Below are positions 10,650 through 21,664 of a stretch of DNA of 64,000 nt, piece after piece. Position numbers and translations under genes: made by a program. How positions within the stretch are numbered: position 1 is the stretch's first letter; the number at the start of each line of letters is the position of its first letter. Under the pieces are notes generated by a model that had not been told where the DNA came from, ran no database searches, and worked only from the letters and a program-made list of their open reading frames with translations. Source of the DNA: Strigamia acuminata (lineage: Eukaryota > Arthropoda > Chilopoda > Geophilomorpha > Linotaeniidae); contig OX442314.1 in NCBI GenBank assembly GCA_949358305.1, positions 38,413,211 through 38,477,210 on the forward strand. The letters run 5' to 3'.

Positions 10650-10772
10650 TGTTAGTGAGAAAAAGATAGCAAGAAAGAAACAGTAAAACTACACAAAATT
10701 TAACGGTCCCTCAATTAACTTTCTAATTGTTCAGGTTCAAAAATCTTTTAGGCTCAGGCCCCCAAGTGTAGT

Positions 10773-12430
10773 AATCCTGAGCCACACTAGCCACTTTACA
10801 CCAAAAAATATTCTAATAAAGCTCAAGATTATTTATTCGAATGCCTTTTAGGACTTATATCTATTAAAACAAAAACTCAAATTACAAATTCTAAAATTAT
10901 TCTTATCTCAAAAACCCAAATTGAGTGATCTGTTTCTACAAACAGATCAATCAATCTTTTCCCCCAAAATCCTATTAAGTCAACTATTAATTATGTGTTA
11001 AATAAACTAATCTAGTTTATTCTAAGGAATCAATACATATTAAAATCATATTAATACAGAAATTATATAAAACTACTTGACTAACAGAGAAATGAAAAGA
11101 GAATAAAAATAAATCTTCTTTCTGGTCGCTCGTCGTCGCAACAATTACGTCTCGTTGCACGGCGACAATGGCGTCTTCCTCACCGTTGTTTTATCGGCAA
11201 TGGCGACGAGAGAAATTCACCACACTTACGTGAATTTCCTACGATGTTTTCCTTTCCTGCTAACGGCTTAAAATCTTTATTTTCCTGCTGCTCGTGAGAA
11301 TTTTCGGCTTAAATTCCGACTCTCACTAACACTGGACGTGCTCAGTGTTTTCTTCTCTCCTTCTCGGCCCAAATCTCTCGATCACTGTCGCGTGATCGCA
11401 AGAATAATATCTATCCGTCGTGTGGCGAGGGCCAGATGAGATCCCGTGGTGAAATGGTATTTTTCCACCGCAAGACGAAATCCCGTAACACGCTTGTACG
11501 TGTTACAAGAAAATTGAGTCCAAATTAACACCAAACTCTGCAAATAGTGTATCCAGTTTTTGCCAAGTTTTAGTGGTGTTTTTACTTCAAAAATATATTT
11601 CAGACTGAGGAAAAGTGAGCGTTTTTTGCTTGGTGACAGGAAATACTTCCTGCCACCCACTTTTCCTCCCGGCCTGTTGCCCTGGCAACGAGGCATAAAA
11701 ACTTAACTTTCCTTATTTTTGCAACTCCACAGAAACAGGAAGTTCTGTTCAACAAAACTCAAGCTTTTTACATTTTTTATTACTCATAAAAAATGTGCAG
11801 CTTTCTTACTTCAAAAATAAATACTTTTCTCACTATTTTAGTTTATTTCACTAAAATAGTTTTGGCTCTCATTCCATAAGTAAATATACCTAATTCTTTA
11901 TTATTTTAATAGTTTTTCTGCACGAAAAAAAAACACTTTGATTCAGAAAACACTAAATATTTTTATTCGAGTATATAAAAAACACGGCTCATTTTCCGTA
12001 TAAAAATTGAAATAATAAAATAAATTCCTACGGTGACCACTGGCCACCGCAACTTATAAATCCCTTGATTAATGGTTACTAAAAAAGAATATTGTTCAAG
12101 ATATACTTGGATTACAAATACACACTGGGGAAAGTTTGTCCAGATTGTTCATTTTTTTGTCGTTAGAAAAAATGATGAGACCGGTTTCGTCGTTCCTGGG
12201 GCGATGCAGTGGGCTCCTCCAGTTCCAGGTCGTGGGTTCCATGGCGTATGCGATTAGCCAGGGGTTCATCGTCCCATTCGTTGGTGACAACCCCTTCGTC
12301 ATATGACGAAGTTTGGAGTCCGGGGGACAGGGTGGTGCTTGGGAGAACTTCGGAAGGGTCGAGCTTACCACCCGTAGCACCTAGTTGATTGCCATCTTTT
12401 ATCTCGGTGGCTTCCTTGAGACGTTTTATT
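10773..12430. other. AT-rich non-coding stretch; no supported gene
   Basis: This contains only short, unconvincing ORFs (for example minus 11382-11696, lysine/leucine-rich with no motif). It may include the 5' LTR and flank of the gypsy element. I found no second copy to prove an LTR. Several T- and A-rich tracts are present, with nothing else notable. Confidence 0.4.
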
Positions 12431-12432
12431 TC

Positions 12433-13610
12433 TTACTCTACGAGACTGTGGACGTCGGCGCGTCGCATGTGTTGAGGGCCCTCCATCTCCTGGTCATCTT
12501 TCAAATGGCGTATCGGCTTTTCCGGTAGGTTAGAAAATCGGGGACTTTCTCTTAAGACTTGATAGGCATTGACAGAAGCCATACACAAATATGGCTGTGC
12601 AGAATGGGCATCCTGAACTTGCGTTTTCCAAAGAGCCGTAAGTGGAAGGTGTACACGCTGCAAGCGGTAAGAGCTTCATCCCAGACATCGCAGCGAATGT
12701 GGTAACAAGGATGTAACTGCTGGAAAGGACTTGGACTCGGGCATCTTGAATAAGCTTAATACATGATGAATAATCTTCAAATTCGTTCACCGAATTGAGG
12801 ATGGCCACGCTCTGATCATACAGAAACGTGGCAATGGATCTGATGGTCTGACGTGCTCTTTGTATCCATGCAGCCGTAGTCACGGGTTCCTCTGCTTCCC
12901 AGATGGGTAATCGAATGGTGGTGGGAACGGAAATCTGGCCGATAGTCTTACGAGGACTAGGGATTGGACTCAGCATGGTCGAGGGAACGGATAGAGCTTG
13001 GAGTGGAGCTTCGGATTCAGGATGGTTGGTGATTTGGGTGGGCTCCATCCATTGGCGTGGAAGGGCATCATCTTTGAAGTCCGCTTGAAGTTGCAGCTTG
13101 GCCGCTACCAAATTAGCTGCGATCACCGTGGGCAACTCTGGATTCCGTTGTGCCAGTTCTGATGGTGACTCCGTGTGGGGATTTCCAGCGGGGTCGGTAA
13201 GTTGACGGCAGTGTACACAAGTGCCCCAGCGTCGTTTACCATCGGCCAAGGTTCCAGTGATTGTTGCTTCTCGGATTCCACTTCGCCAGGGACATACCCT
13301 AGGCACACATCCGTTTCTGGCGCAGTTGATACATATCGCGTGCATTTCTCCACACGCGCCCGCCATCCACCCGCAGCCAGCACAGACTGGACACGTCTGG
13401 TAAATTACCGTGTCATGCTTTGTGACATGTTGCGCTATTCCCCGCGCAATGTCTTTCTGGCATCTGCGTCAGCGCTTTTCAATGGCTCGGGCCTGTTCGA
13501 GGGTTGGCCTGGTAGTCGTTTGTGGTCTGGACGCAAAGGTGACATGACGTTGAGAAAAATTTGATGGGTCGTGTTCAACAGGTGGCGTTTCTCTTGTTTC
13601 ATTAAATGCG
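12433..13610 (-). pseudogene. Retroelement-like ORF with CPxCxGxGW zinc-ribbon-like module
   Basis: Coding character starts near 13610 (MTTAFNE…), runs through one in-frame stop, and continues as the open frame 13366-12530. Around 13290-13400 it shows CPVCAGCGW, then CINCARNGC, CPW, and later WGTCVHC: several Cys pairs typical of zinc ribbons. The same order (CPFCYGSGW, CANCAGH, SPW, WSTCEPC) occurs in the ORF at 50157-50909, which lies just upstream of a gypsy RT. I infer a gag or accessory ORF of one gypsy lineage. Downstream, the segment 12480-12670 has a translated match (ALWxTxV…EKP) near 61060-61240, possibly terminal sequence of the same family. Function is unknown. Confidence 0.45.
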
Positions 13611-13619
13611 GTCGTCATG

Positions 13620-14190
13620 TACCTCTAAGCTCCGCGGCCACGAGCTTGGGTATGTGGGCTCTTTTCACGCGAAGTTGACAGAAAATTGTTGCTTTCAACT
13701 TTGTCGGCCCAGTGAATGGGGAATCTCGGAGTTTTAAAAATGTACTTATAAAACCTGTAAAATAATAGTTGAACAGATTAAAAAGTTACATCATTTGATT
13801 AAATTTGTCTGAAATATGTTAATCAGGAGTGTGGAAATAAATGGAGAGTGATTTGTAAGAACAAATATGAAAACGTCTTTACTCTTTGAATGATACATGA
13901 GCAGTGAGAAAATCGAACAAAGTTGTCATAGCAACTAACACTTAACAATGCAATGCTTCTTAACTACAGATAACAAGATGGTTAGCAACTATCTTAACAA
14001 TAACATGCTAACAAAATATTTGTGTCATAGTAATTATTTTTATTTATAACATTAACTGCTAGATGTAAAAAATGGGTTCAATATTCACAACGAGAAGATC
14101 TGGCTAAAAAGAAACTACACATTTATACACAAATAATCGGCTATGTGCAGACCATTTTGAAGATTCACAATTTATGAATGCAAACCTAAA
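13620..14190. other. Non-coding, AT-rich spacer
   Basis: No ORF with coding character, tandem repeat or recognisable RNA. It separates the zinc-module relic from the P-element relic. Confidence 0.4.
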
Positions 14191-14244
14191 GTAAGTTGCA
14201 ATTACAGTTAGCAACAAACAAAATTTTTTACAACAGTTATAGCA

Positions 14245-15850
14245 ATTTTAAATGTTTCATTTCTATTAGAAAGAAATTGGTGCATGATGCTGTGCCAACA
14301 CTTTTTGATGTGCCCAATCCACCGCCGCAAATAACATTAAGTAGGCCAAAACGAGACCGCTCATTGCAAAATATTGTTGAAAACAGAAAAAAATTAAGGT
14401 TTCAGTTAAATTTATTTTTGCAGAAAAAGCAATCTTACAAGTTCTTTCAAAATAGATTTGTAAAATCATCTCAGATGACCATCAAGTTTCAACTTCAACC
14501 ACAACTGCATCTAGCTGTAGTCTGTTGTCTTGTGATGTTTTATTAGATTATCCAGAGACTTCAAATGTGCCTGATAGAGTGATAATACTGCAAATGAAAT
14601 GGATATTAGTACTGAGAATACTGCAAATGAAATGGAAATTAGCACTGAGAATGCTGCAAGTGCTGCAAGTCACTACACTCCCAGGTATCGCAAAACAATA
14701 TGAGAGCTGCAGAGTCAGGAGCACGAAATATCGAATGAAGAACTTATGATAGGACTCAGAAAAAAGTTACCATCACATTCTGCAGACTTCATTGAATCTC
14801 AGCTTGAAACATGTGGCAACAAACCAAAAGGAGTCAAATGGAAAACATCAATGAAGCAGATTTCTTTGGCTTTACCGTATGCCAGTAGTAAAGCATACAG
14901 AATATTCAAGCACCTGATGAACAAACACTGTCACGAGCTGTCGATTCATTCCCGGCTGGACCAGGCATTAACAATGCACAGATGAATTTTATTTTTTAAA
15001 GAAAATGGCAACAAATATGGCTGTGGAAGAAGAAAAGGTGATTAGTTTGTGCTTTGATGAAATGTCACTCCATGCAAACCTGCATTATGATGAATTCAAA
15101 GACGTAATCCATGGCTACACGCAATATACCAACAATCACCTGCTCTACATGTCCTATTGTTCCTAATGACTGGGTTGTGTGGAAAGGCCTGGAAACATCC
15201 CATCGCTTATTACTTCACAGGAAACAGTATGGCAAACTGATTTTGAAAAAATCCTGCATGAAGTAATTGCTGCCATAACTGATTGTGGATTTCATGTAAT
15301 TAATATTACTTGTGACATGGCAAGCACAAATGTTGCATAACAAAGCGATTAGGTGTGACCAAGGAACAACCTTTTTTGACACACAATGGGAAAAAGATTT
15401 TTTGGATGTTTGATCCACCTCATCTTATTAAGTGTTTTCGTAATAATTTAAAAAAACACTCATTGGATACAGGTATTGCTAAGGGGGATCACATCATTAA
15501 ATTTTATGAATTAGATGTGAAGTCTGAACTCAGAATTGCACCAAAAATATCTGATAAGTACCTCACAATGCCTGCCTTCACCTCAATGTAAGTGAAATTG
15601 GCTACGCAGGTACTAAGTCAGACAGTTGCAGCGGGAATGTTCACTGCAACATCTTTGTCTAATTCTGGTGTGCCAGCTGATGCAGTTACAACTGCAATAT
15701 TAATTGACCGTGTAGATCAATTGTTTGATTGCATGAACAGTCTGAGCACACCACCTGCACAGAATCAAAAAAATTGCCCATTTGATTATAGCAAGAAAAC
15801 AGAATGTTCTAGGTGCATTAATGTGCTGAGTCATGTAAATTTTTAAGCCA
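14245..15850 (+). pseudogene. P-element / THAP9-type transposase relic
   Basis: Plus-strand fragments in several frames follow P-element transposase order. The end of a THAP DNA-binding domain (DAVPTLFDVPNPP, near 14285) comes first. A helix-turn-helix-like block follows at 14760-14985 (GVKWKTSMKQISLALPYASSKAYRIF). Then comes a catalytic-core segment at 15005-15160 (FDEMSLHANLHYDEF), a core piece at 15355-15591 (WMFDPPHLIKCFRNNL) and a GTP/helix region at 15592-15846. The frame is broken repeatedly by stops and indels, so it cannot make an active enzyme. A zinc knuckle-like C-x2-C near the end is normal for the family. Terminal inverted repeats were not identified. Confidence 0.8.
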
Positions 15851-16019
15851 CATAAAAGTAGTACAAGATGAGCAGGAAACCTGTATTCTATTTGAAATTA
15901 AGCCTGCTGCTAGCCTAGCACAAGTTACAAAGGCAAAATTCTGTCATTTGGCTCCAGTCAATGTGCAACTTTTCCATTCAAGTTGTGTTTTAGTACAAAA
16001 ATTGAATCCCAACCTAAAA

Positions 16020-16707
16020 ACTATTATGAAATTATGCATTAGGAACCCCCAATTAGTCTAAAAAGTGTTCTCAAAAATTCATTATTACAATAAAATTTCA
16101 TATTTCCTCAATTTAAGGGTCGGGGAGTTCAGAGTGATGTGGAGGCTTTAAAAATGGTCAATTTCAAAATCTGCTTTGACAGGTTTCATCCAACATCACC
16201 TATTTATCACCATCTATACACGCAAGTTGATTGTCTTAACTATTTTGCTTATTGTTGAAGTTTGATTGTAGTGCACTTATCATTTTGTCGCACCCCTATT
16301 TTCATTTTTTTGTAATAAATTTTTTGTTTGTTTCTCAATCGCTTCAATTGTTTCAGCAGTTTATTTTGTTATGATTTTGTACCTTTGTTTAAAATTTCAA
16401 CACTCAACACGCGCGCATTGCTGAGAAATGAATAAAAAATGGGGTGCATCTATCTTTTTGGCGCGCACTGTAAGTGACTGACTGAGTGGGCAGCCGGTCA
16501 CAAACTAAATGTGGATTTATAATTATGCAACACCTAAAAATTACATTTTTGCTATAACAATATAAAAAAAATTTCCTTTTAACGAAAACTTCTTAAAATC
16601 TTGTAAAAACACATGTTTTAATCAAACAGTATAAAGAATTTTATTGTTGGGAAGAATGTTTGGCTGTAACACAAAATTTGTGGGTGGATTTATAATTATG
16701 AAACGCA
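16020..16707. other. Non-coding spacer with a short direct repeat
   Basis: AT-rich and without coding ORFs. The phrase GTGGATTTATAATTATG occurs near 16510 as well as near 16683, suggesting an old local duplication. Nothing else recognised. Confidence 0.4.
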
Positions 16708-17503
16708 CCTTAAGTTACCACAGGTGAATGCTACTAGAGACTTACAATCAAAATACAGCCTGAAATGTCTAGGGTGAATGTAAGGAATAAAAACACAGTT
16801 CTTATTAAAATGACACAATATATTTATTAATACGATTATACAATATAATAAAATACGAATAAATGAAAGTGCGACAAGTCACGGAACAATGAGAATGGCG
16901 CGCAACGAGTGTTGCACGCTAAGCACGGAAAACATCACTGCTTTTTTGCTAAGACTAAAAGTATTGACAGTGGACCGTATTTCATCAAGTTTCACCAGCT
17001 TTCCTTGTGCAACTCCGTGCAAGGCCAGCTATTCCGCGTAGATCAACCGCCGTTGATTTCCGCACTCGAGATTAGAAGTGAACCATCGCCATCGCAAACG
17101 CGCGAACGTTTGCCATCGCCATGGTACGCCGAACGGACGCCTGCCCGACGTGAACCACCGCCATCGCGCCGTCGTACGCCGAGTGGAAGACTCGCGAGAA
17201 CCATCGTCGTAGACCATCGTTCGTGAGTTTATAGAAGACAGCCGTCTTCAAACAACTTCGAGTTGTTAAGCGCCATTACGACGCTTAGCGCGTGCAACAG
17301 CCGTTGCGCGCCAATTTCATTGTTCTTTCCTCATATTATTCCCATTTATTCGTATTATTCTCGTATTTCATTGTATAACCGTATAATAAAGATTTGTGCA
17401 TTTGAATTGATTAAAACTGTCTTTTTATTTCCGTAAATTAACCCTAGATAATTTAGGCCGCCGATATAAGTCTTATTATAGCATTCACCTGCGGTAACTC
17501 AAG
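16708..17503. mobile_element. Foldback element with ~220-bp imperfect inverted arms
   Basis: The left arm (16708-16930) and the reverse complement of the right arm (17265-17503) share, in order, GTTACC.CAGGTGAATGCTA, TCTAGGGT.AAT, AATAAAAA.ACAGTT, a TTATACAAT block, TACGAATAAATG and GGCGCGCAACG..TGTTGCACG. The middle (~335 bp) is GC-richer with CCATCGCC-type short repeats and no credible protein. Similarity stops at CTTRAG on both arms. I found no clear target-site duplication. It could be a non-autonomous DNA transposon with long TIRs, or two inverted copies of one repeat. Confidence 0.75.
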
Positions 17504-18088
17504 CATATTTACTAGAAATTTGTTTGAAATAACCCGGATCGCAGCAAACTGTTCTCCCTGATCGTTTCTTGCATCGGTCCACACAGGTCCCACTGCTTGA
17601 AATTTCGTATTTACTTTAGCGGAAAGCGGCAGCGACCACACCAAGAAAACTCAAGAAACGCGGCCGAAAAAATTCACGTGAATCCAAGACGGTAGTAGAA
17701 ATTAGACTGAAGATCTGGTCTGTGCGTCGCATTTATTAGAAGGAGTTAGGTGGTGAAGGTTTTTTACTACTACTAGTACTAGACTTATGATTAGAAATTA
17801 GACAAGCCTTAAATTAGCAATATTTGTTTTGACGATAGTATAATTAAGAAATACAAAATAGCATTTTTTTTCAAAATGGTTCAAAATCATCTGAAAATGA
17901 ATGATAAAACTACAAAGATAATCTACACATGAAATACCAAAATGTTGCAAAGTGCATAAAAACCCTTGCAACATCAAAACAAAAACAGTGACTGGTAATA
18001 TAACCATAACCCTATCTATTTTAATCATCAGCTGAATTTTCATTAAATGCACTTTACAAAATGTATTAACATTTGCAAAGCAATAGCA
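17504..18088. other. Spacer between foldback element and Toll gene; likely 3' UTR side
   Basis: Contains no coding ORF. AT-rich sequence next to the Toll stop codon probably includes its 3' UTR. Confidence 0.4.
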
Positions 18089-20872
18089 CTATATGTTTTT
18101 TGTTTCAGCTGAGTTTTCCTTGAATGCAGCATGCACATAAACCGATTTCCTTTTCGTTGATGCAAAACGAGTGTTCATCGTTCTGGGCATGGATGATCTT
18201 AATTTCCTCCAGAAGTAAGGTTTCTTGGCTTCGACATATGTCGTCAAGGTTATGAATGATTTGAATTCCTGATCGATTTTGGACAAGTCGGGAACTTCGT
18301 CTGGCACAACTGCAATCACCCGACGAACTTTATCTTGGAGCGCCTTTTGGTAAGCGATGTCAAACTCCAAACGACTCCACGAACTCTTCAAATAATTGTC
18401 AGTCAACACCATGATGGTCCGTTTGCTGCCTTCCACCGATTTCACTATCTGATCGGTTATAAATTCACCCGCGCCCCAGTCCCGGTTGTGTAGACACAGT
18501 TTGTACGAAGGATTGCCCGTTTCCAGCCCCGGGACGAGGAAGTCCACGATCCAGTCTTCGTCCTCGCTACTGTACGAGACGAATGCGTCGTATGTTTTGT
18601 CTGCATCGATGTCTTCTTCAGTCACAAACCTCAAACAAATTCCTTTGGAGAACATGTAGTAGAAAATTTCTGATTTATACTTGTAGGAGAGTATTGTAAA
18701 CACACTTAGTAAAATTAAAATTATAATAACTGGTAGTAAAAGGAATAACAAATTAAAACTTTTACATATTTGATCATTATCAGTAATATTGTAATGTACA
18801 TTATCTATCATACAGGTTAATGCATTTTTATCCTCAAAAGGGTGAGATTTGAGCACACGGTTACTCATTTCACAGTCACATTTCCATGGATTATTCGATA
18901 GCTTGAGTTTTTCCAAATTTAACAAACTCGCAATTTTATCGTCGAATTTGCTTAGGGAGTTGTTGTTTAAATACAGAACGGACAAGTTTGGCAATATAGG
19001 CATATTTTGTAACAATTCCAATCTATTATACGAGAGATCTAACATTGTTATCTGCGACCAAATTGGATCATGTTTTTCTGGTAACGAGGAAATCTTATTT
19101 CGGGTTAAATTTAAACGAACAGCAACTGTTGAACCATACGAATGTATTTTGGGGAAACGAGTCAAGTTGGAGTTAATGCAAGCAATCGACACATATAGTG
19201 GGGCATCGAGGTCATCAACACTGCAGTAGCATCCAGGTGGACAATTTTTGGGATACTGACAATACAAGTTTTTAACCGTTAGCAGAGATGTACCATACAT
19301 TTTAGGTGGGGAGGAACAGGAATTGTTGTGTGTGTTAAAAGTGACTGATGCACTCTGATTGCGCAGATACTTGATGAATCTGTTTAATCTGCAGTCACAC
19401 TCAAATGGATTGTGAGATAAGTCAAAATTAACAAAGCTGGTGTTATGTATGTAAATAATTTCAAAATACTTGAAATTGACCTGGCGAATTTGATTGTGGC
19501 TCAAAATAACTTTAGGGACGTTTTGAAATGCTGTCAGATCATTGTCATCTAATTTGCTAATATTATTAAACGAAATGTCAATGCTTTTGGTTATGCCATC
19601 AAACATGCCGTGGCGAATTTCATGTATGCAGCAATTAGAACATTTATAGTTTTTTATGTACTGTCCGACTTCTGGAAAATAATATTCATACTTTTTAGGA
19701 CAATTATTTGACATATCTAGTGTCTCAGCATTCTTTATGATATTTGTAAGAGGAAGCTTTATAAGTTCAAACTTGTTATTTCTTAGATCAAGATGAACTG
19801 CAGAATCGCGATGTGGGGACATTTGTTTAATAACGCTTATCGAATTATCAGCTAATGTAATGTGTTTTAGGTTTTTGCTAAATTGAAATGCAACTAAAAT
19901 AACTGCAGTGATGGCATTCGAATTAAGACGTAGCACTTCCAGTTTCTTTGTGTCGGCCAGCCGCCACAATACAAGATTTATAATTTGATTGTGGCTGAAA
20001 TCAATCTCCACAATTGATTTGGAATTTTCAAACAGTGCTTGGGATATTCTGTCGAGTTTATTATAGCTCACGTGAAATTTTCTCAGTAACAGATTTTCTG
20101 GCAACAGGTTCTCGGGTATAGATGCGATGGAGTTGTGAGATAAGTCTAGCACTTCCAAATATTTCAAATCAACTAATAAATCTAGTGGTAATGAACTCAG
20201 ATTATTATGCGATAAGTTGAGTTCCTCTAGGTTTAATGTTTGGTTGAAATCGCTTCTTGAAACAATACCAATACGGTTGTTACTGAGATCATAACTAACT
20301 AAATAATTAAAGTTATATATGACACTGGGTATTTGAGTGAATTTGTTAAAACTTAAATCTAATTCCCGTAAAGCTGTCTGATTTTTATAGTTGCTAGTGA
20401 GCGACGGTAAACAGTTGTTGCGCATTTTTAATCTCGTTAACCATGCTGGGATTGCATTAAACATTGTGGTCAGATTAATGTTATTAGTTGTTTTTAAGGG
20501 ATCGGTGCAGAAATTAAATATCTCAACCATGTGATATTTATATCTTTCGAACAGAACTTTTGGGATAAACCAATCTAGAAATTCTAAACGCAATCCGCTA
20601 TTGAGGCCATCAATTGTCACTTCCAGATCGTTTTCTGCGGTTCGTATGGCTTTGAAAGACAACGAATGAGGAGACCATTTGCTACATACAATTGAAACAC
20701 TTGAGTTGTGGTTAGTACAAGTACATGATTCGTCCAACGAAGCACAGCCATCTTCCAGGGTGCACGGAATCATACTGGAACAGTTATCCAATTCGCAATA
20801 AGCAGGCGTTGGTGAAATGAAACAAATCCAAATACACAGCGCGGGCGAAAGGTGTTTGGTCGTACGAAACAT
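18089..20872 (-). CDS. Toll-like receptor (single exon)
   Basis: This 927-residue type I receptor is predicted to sit in the plasma or endosomal membrane and signal through MyD88-type adaptors to NF-kB factors. It has a signal peptide (about 1-26), a Cys-rich N-terminal module, and an ectodomain of leucine-rich repeats (roughly 85-500; NLEELNLSHNNLSSLP, YLEVLDLSHNSIASIP). An LRRCT (NPFECDC…) follows, then an LRRNT (CPPGCYC), a few more LRRs and a second LRRCT (NPWKCDC). This is the multiple-cysteine-cluster layout of protostome Tolls. The transmembrane helix is at about 706-728. The TIR domain is at about 757-895, with box 1 YDAFVSYSS, box 2 RDWGAGEF and the FW box. The ATG at 20870-20872 gives a clean signal peptide. 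It is intact and intronless. Closest fit is the Toll/Toll-1 group; the exact orthologue is not assigned. Confidence 0.96.
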   Translation of the reverse strand: MFRTTKHLSPALCIWICFISPTPAYCELDNCSSMIPCTLEDGCASLDESCTCTNHNSSVSIVCSKWSPHSLSFKAIRTAENDLEVTIDGLNSGLRLEFLDWFIPKVLFERYKYHMVEIFNFCTDPLKTTNNINLTTMFNAIPAWLTRLKMRNNCLPSLTSNYKNQTALRELDLSFNKFTQIPSVIYNFNYLVSYDLSNNRIGIVSRSDFNQTLNLEELNLSHNNLSSLPLDLLVDLKYLEVLDLSHNSIASIPENLLPENLLLRKFHVSYNKLDRISQALFENSKSIVEIDFSHNQIINLVLWRLADTKKLEVLRLNSNAITAVILVAFQFSKNLKHITLADNSISVIKQMSPHRDSAVHLDLRNNKFELIKLPLTNIIKNAETLDMSNNCPKKYEYYFPEVGQYIKNYKCSNCCIHEIRHGMFDGITKSIDISFNNISKLDDNDLTAFQNVPKVILSHNQIRQVNFKYFEIIYIHNTSFVNFDLSHNPFECDCRLNRFIKYLRNQSASVTFNTHNNSCSSPPKMYGTSLLTVKNLYCQYPKNCPPGCYCSVDDLDAPLYVSIACINSNLTRFPKIHSYGSTVAVRLNLTRNKISSLPEKHDPIWSQITMLDLSYNRLELLQNMPILPNLSVLYLNNNSLSKFDDKIASLLNLEKLKLSNNPWKCDCEMSNRVLKSHPFEDKNALTCMIDNVHYNITDNDQICKSFNLLFLLLPVIIILILLSVFTILSYKYKSEIFYYMFSKGICLRFVTEEDIDADKTYDAFVSYSSEDEDWIVDFLVPGLETGNPSYKLCLHNRDWGAGEFITDQIVKSVEGSKRTIMVLTDNYLKSSWSRLEFDIAYQKALQDKVRRVIAVVPDEVPDLSKIDQEFKSFITLTTYVEAKKPYFWRKLRSSMPRTMNTRFASTKRKSVYVHAAFKENSAETKNI

Positions 20873-21664
20873 GGGGCCCGTTTGAGGATTTCGGCGTTCT
20901 GAAAAGAGACGTTATTTAAAGTGTTGCTCACTGAATTACATAAGTTAGATAAGAAATTAAAATTTGTTTATGTTATTTTAAGCTATGTTGGCAGTTGGCT
21001 ATGACGTGTATTGTTAGGCCCGTCAACATTTTGTATCTAACCATTGTTGCACGTTTGAATATCGCTTGTACTCATTTTTACCAACCAAAACACAAAATGA
21101 TTAAATAAAAGTTGAAAAGCGACGTGTTTCTGAGAAAAGGTTATTCATCCCAATTACCTGAGTGTTGGAAAGCAATACGGATAATGCACGCGGAATGGTT
21201 GACATTGATCTGGACAGTTTTGAAACTACAATTGCACCCGAGTTGATGGAGTTGGATTCAAAATTGTAATGTGTTTGTACATAGGTCGGTTAAAGAAATG
21301 AAACTGGTTGTGAAACTTGGAATAAGCTCAAGTGGTTGTGTCGTGAATATTAAGTTGTTTTTGTTTTCGTATTTTCTAGAATAAATTGTGTCTGTTGTCA
21401 AAGGGCAAGATGCATTCTCCCTGTTAGAGTTGTGTGGTGAAGCTTAATGTTTGATGACCTTGACCGGGATGACATGAAGTTTGCATTGGGAGTGTAGCTG
21501 GCAATGAGTTTGCATTTTGCACATAAGTAGTGTAATTTGGCGTTAATAAAAATTTAATTTTGCATACAAAAAGTCATTTTTGCATTTAAAAACATAACTT
21601 TTGGCACCAATAATGCAATAAATTTCTAAATCTTCTGTTTTTGCACTTACAGCTCTTTGGTAAA
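20873..21664. other. Toll upstream region
   Basis: No coding ORF. It should contain the Toll promoter and 5' UTR (minus strand). A possible intron acceptor or donor in the 5' UTR cannot be decided from the sequence. Confidence 0.4.

Larger units (their letters stand above)
856..10772 (-). mobile_element. Degenerate Ty3/gypsy LTR retrotransposon (internal region)
   Basis: Reading on the minus strand gives gag (coiled-coil N-terminus, capsid, CCHC knuckle), then aspartic protease, reverse transcriptase, RNase H, H2C2 zinc finger and integrase. This is the Ty3/gypsy order. No env-like ORF is seen. The copy is dead: I see frameshifts in gag (near 9789 and 7500), between protease and RT (near 4195), between RNase H and H2C2 (near 2640, plus a stop at 2610) and before integrase (near 2120). 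It also carries a DNA transposon at 4632-5326 and a 0.3-kb repeat at 10012-10310. Paired LTRs were not found. On the minus strand, ACTACA (ending at 10767) followed by CT and TGGGGGCCTGAGCC (10764-10751) could be an LTR edge and primer-binding site; this is a guess from spacing, about 100 nt before the first gag ATG. Confidence 0.9.

Noticed and set aside
18849-19229. 126-codon plus-strand ORF inside the Toll gene
   Set aside because: Antisense shadow of the LRR ectodomain.
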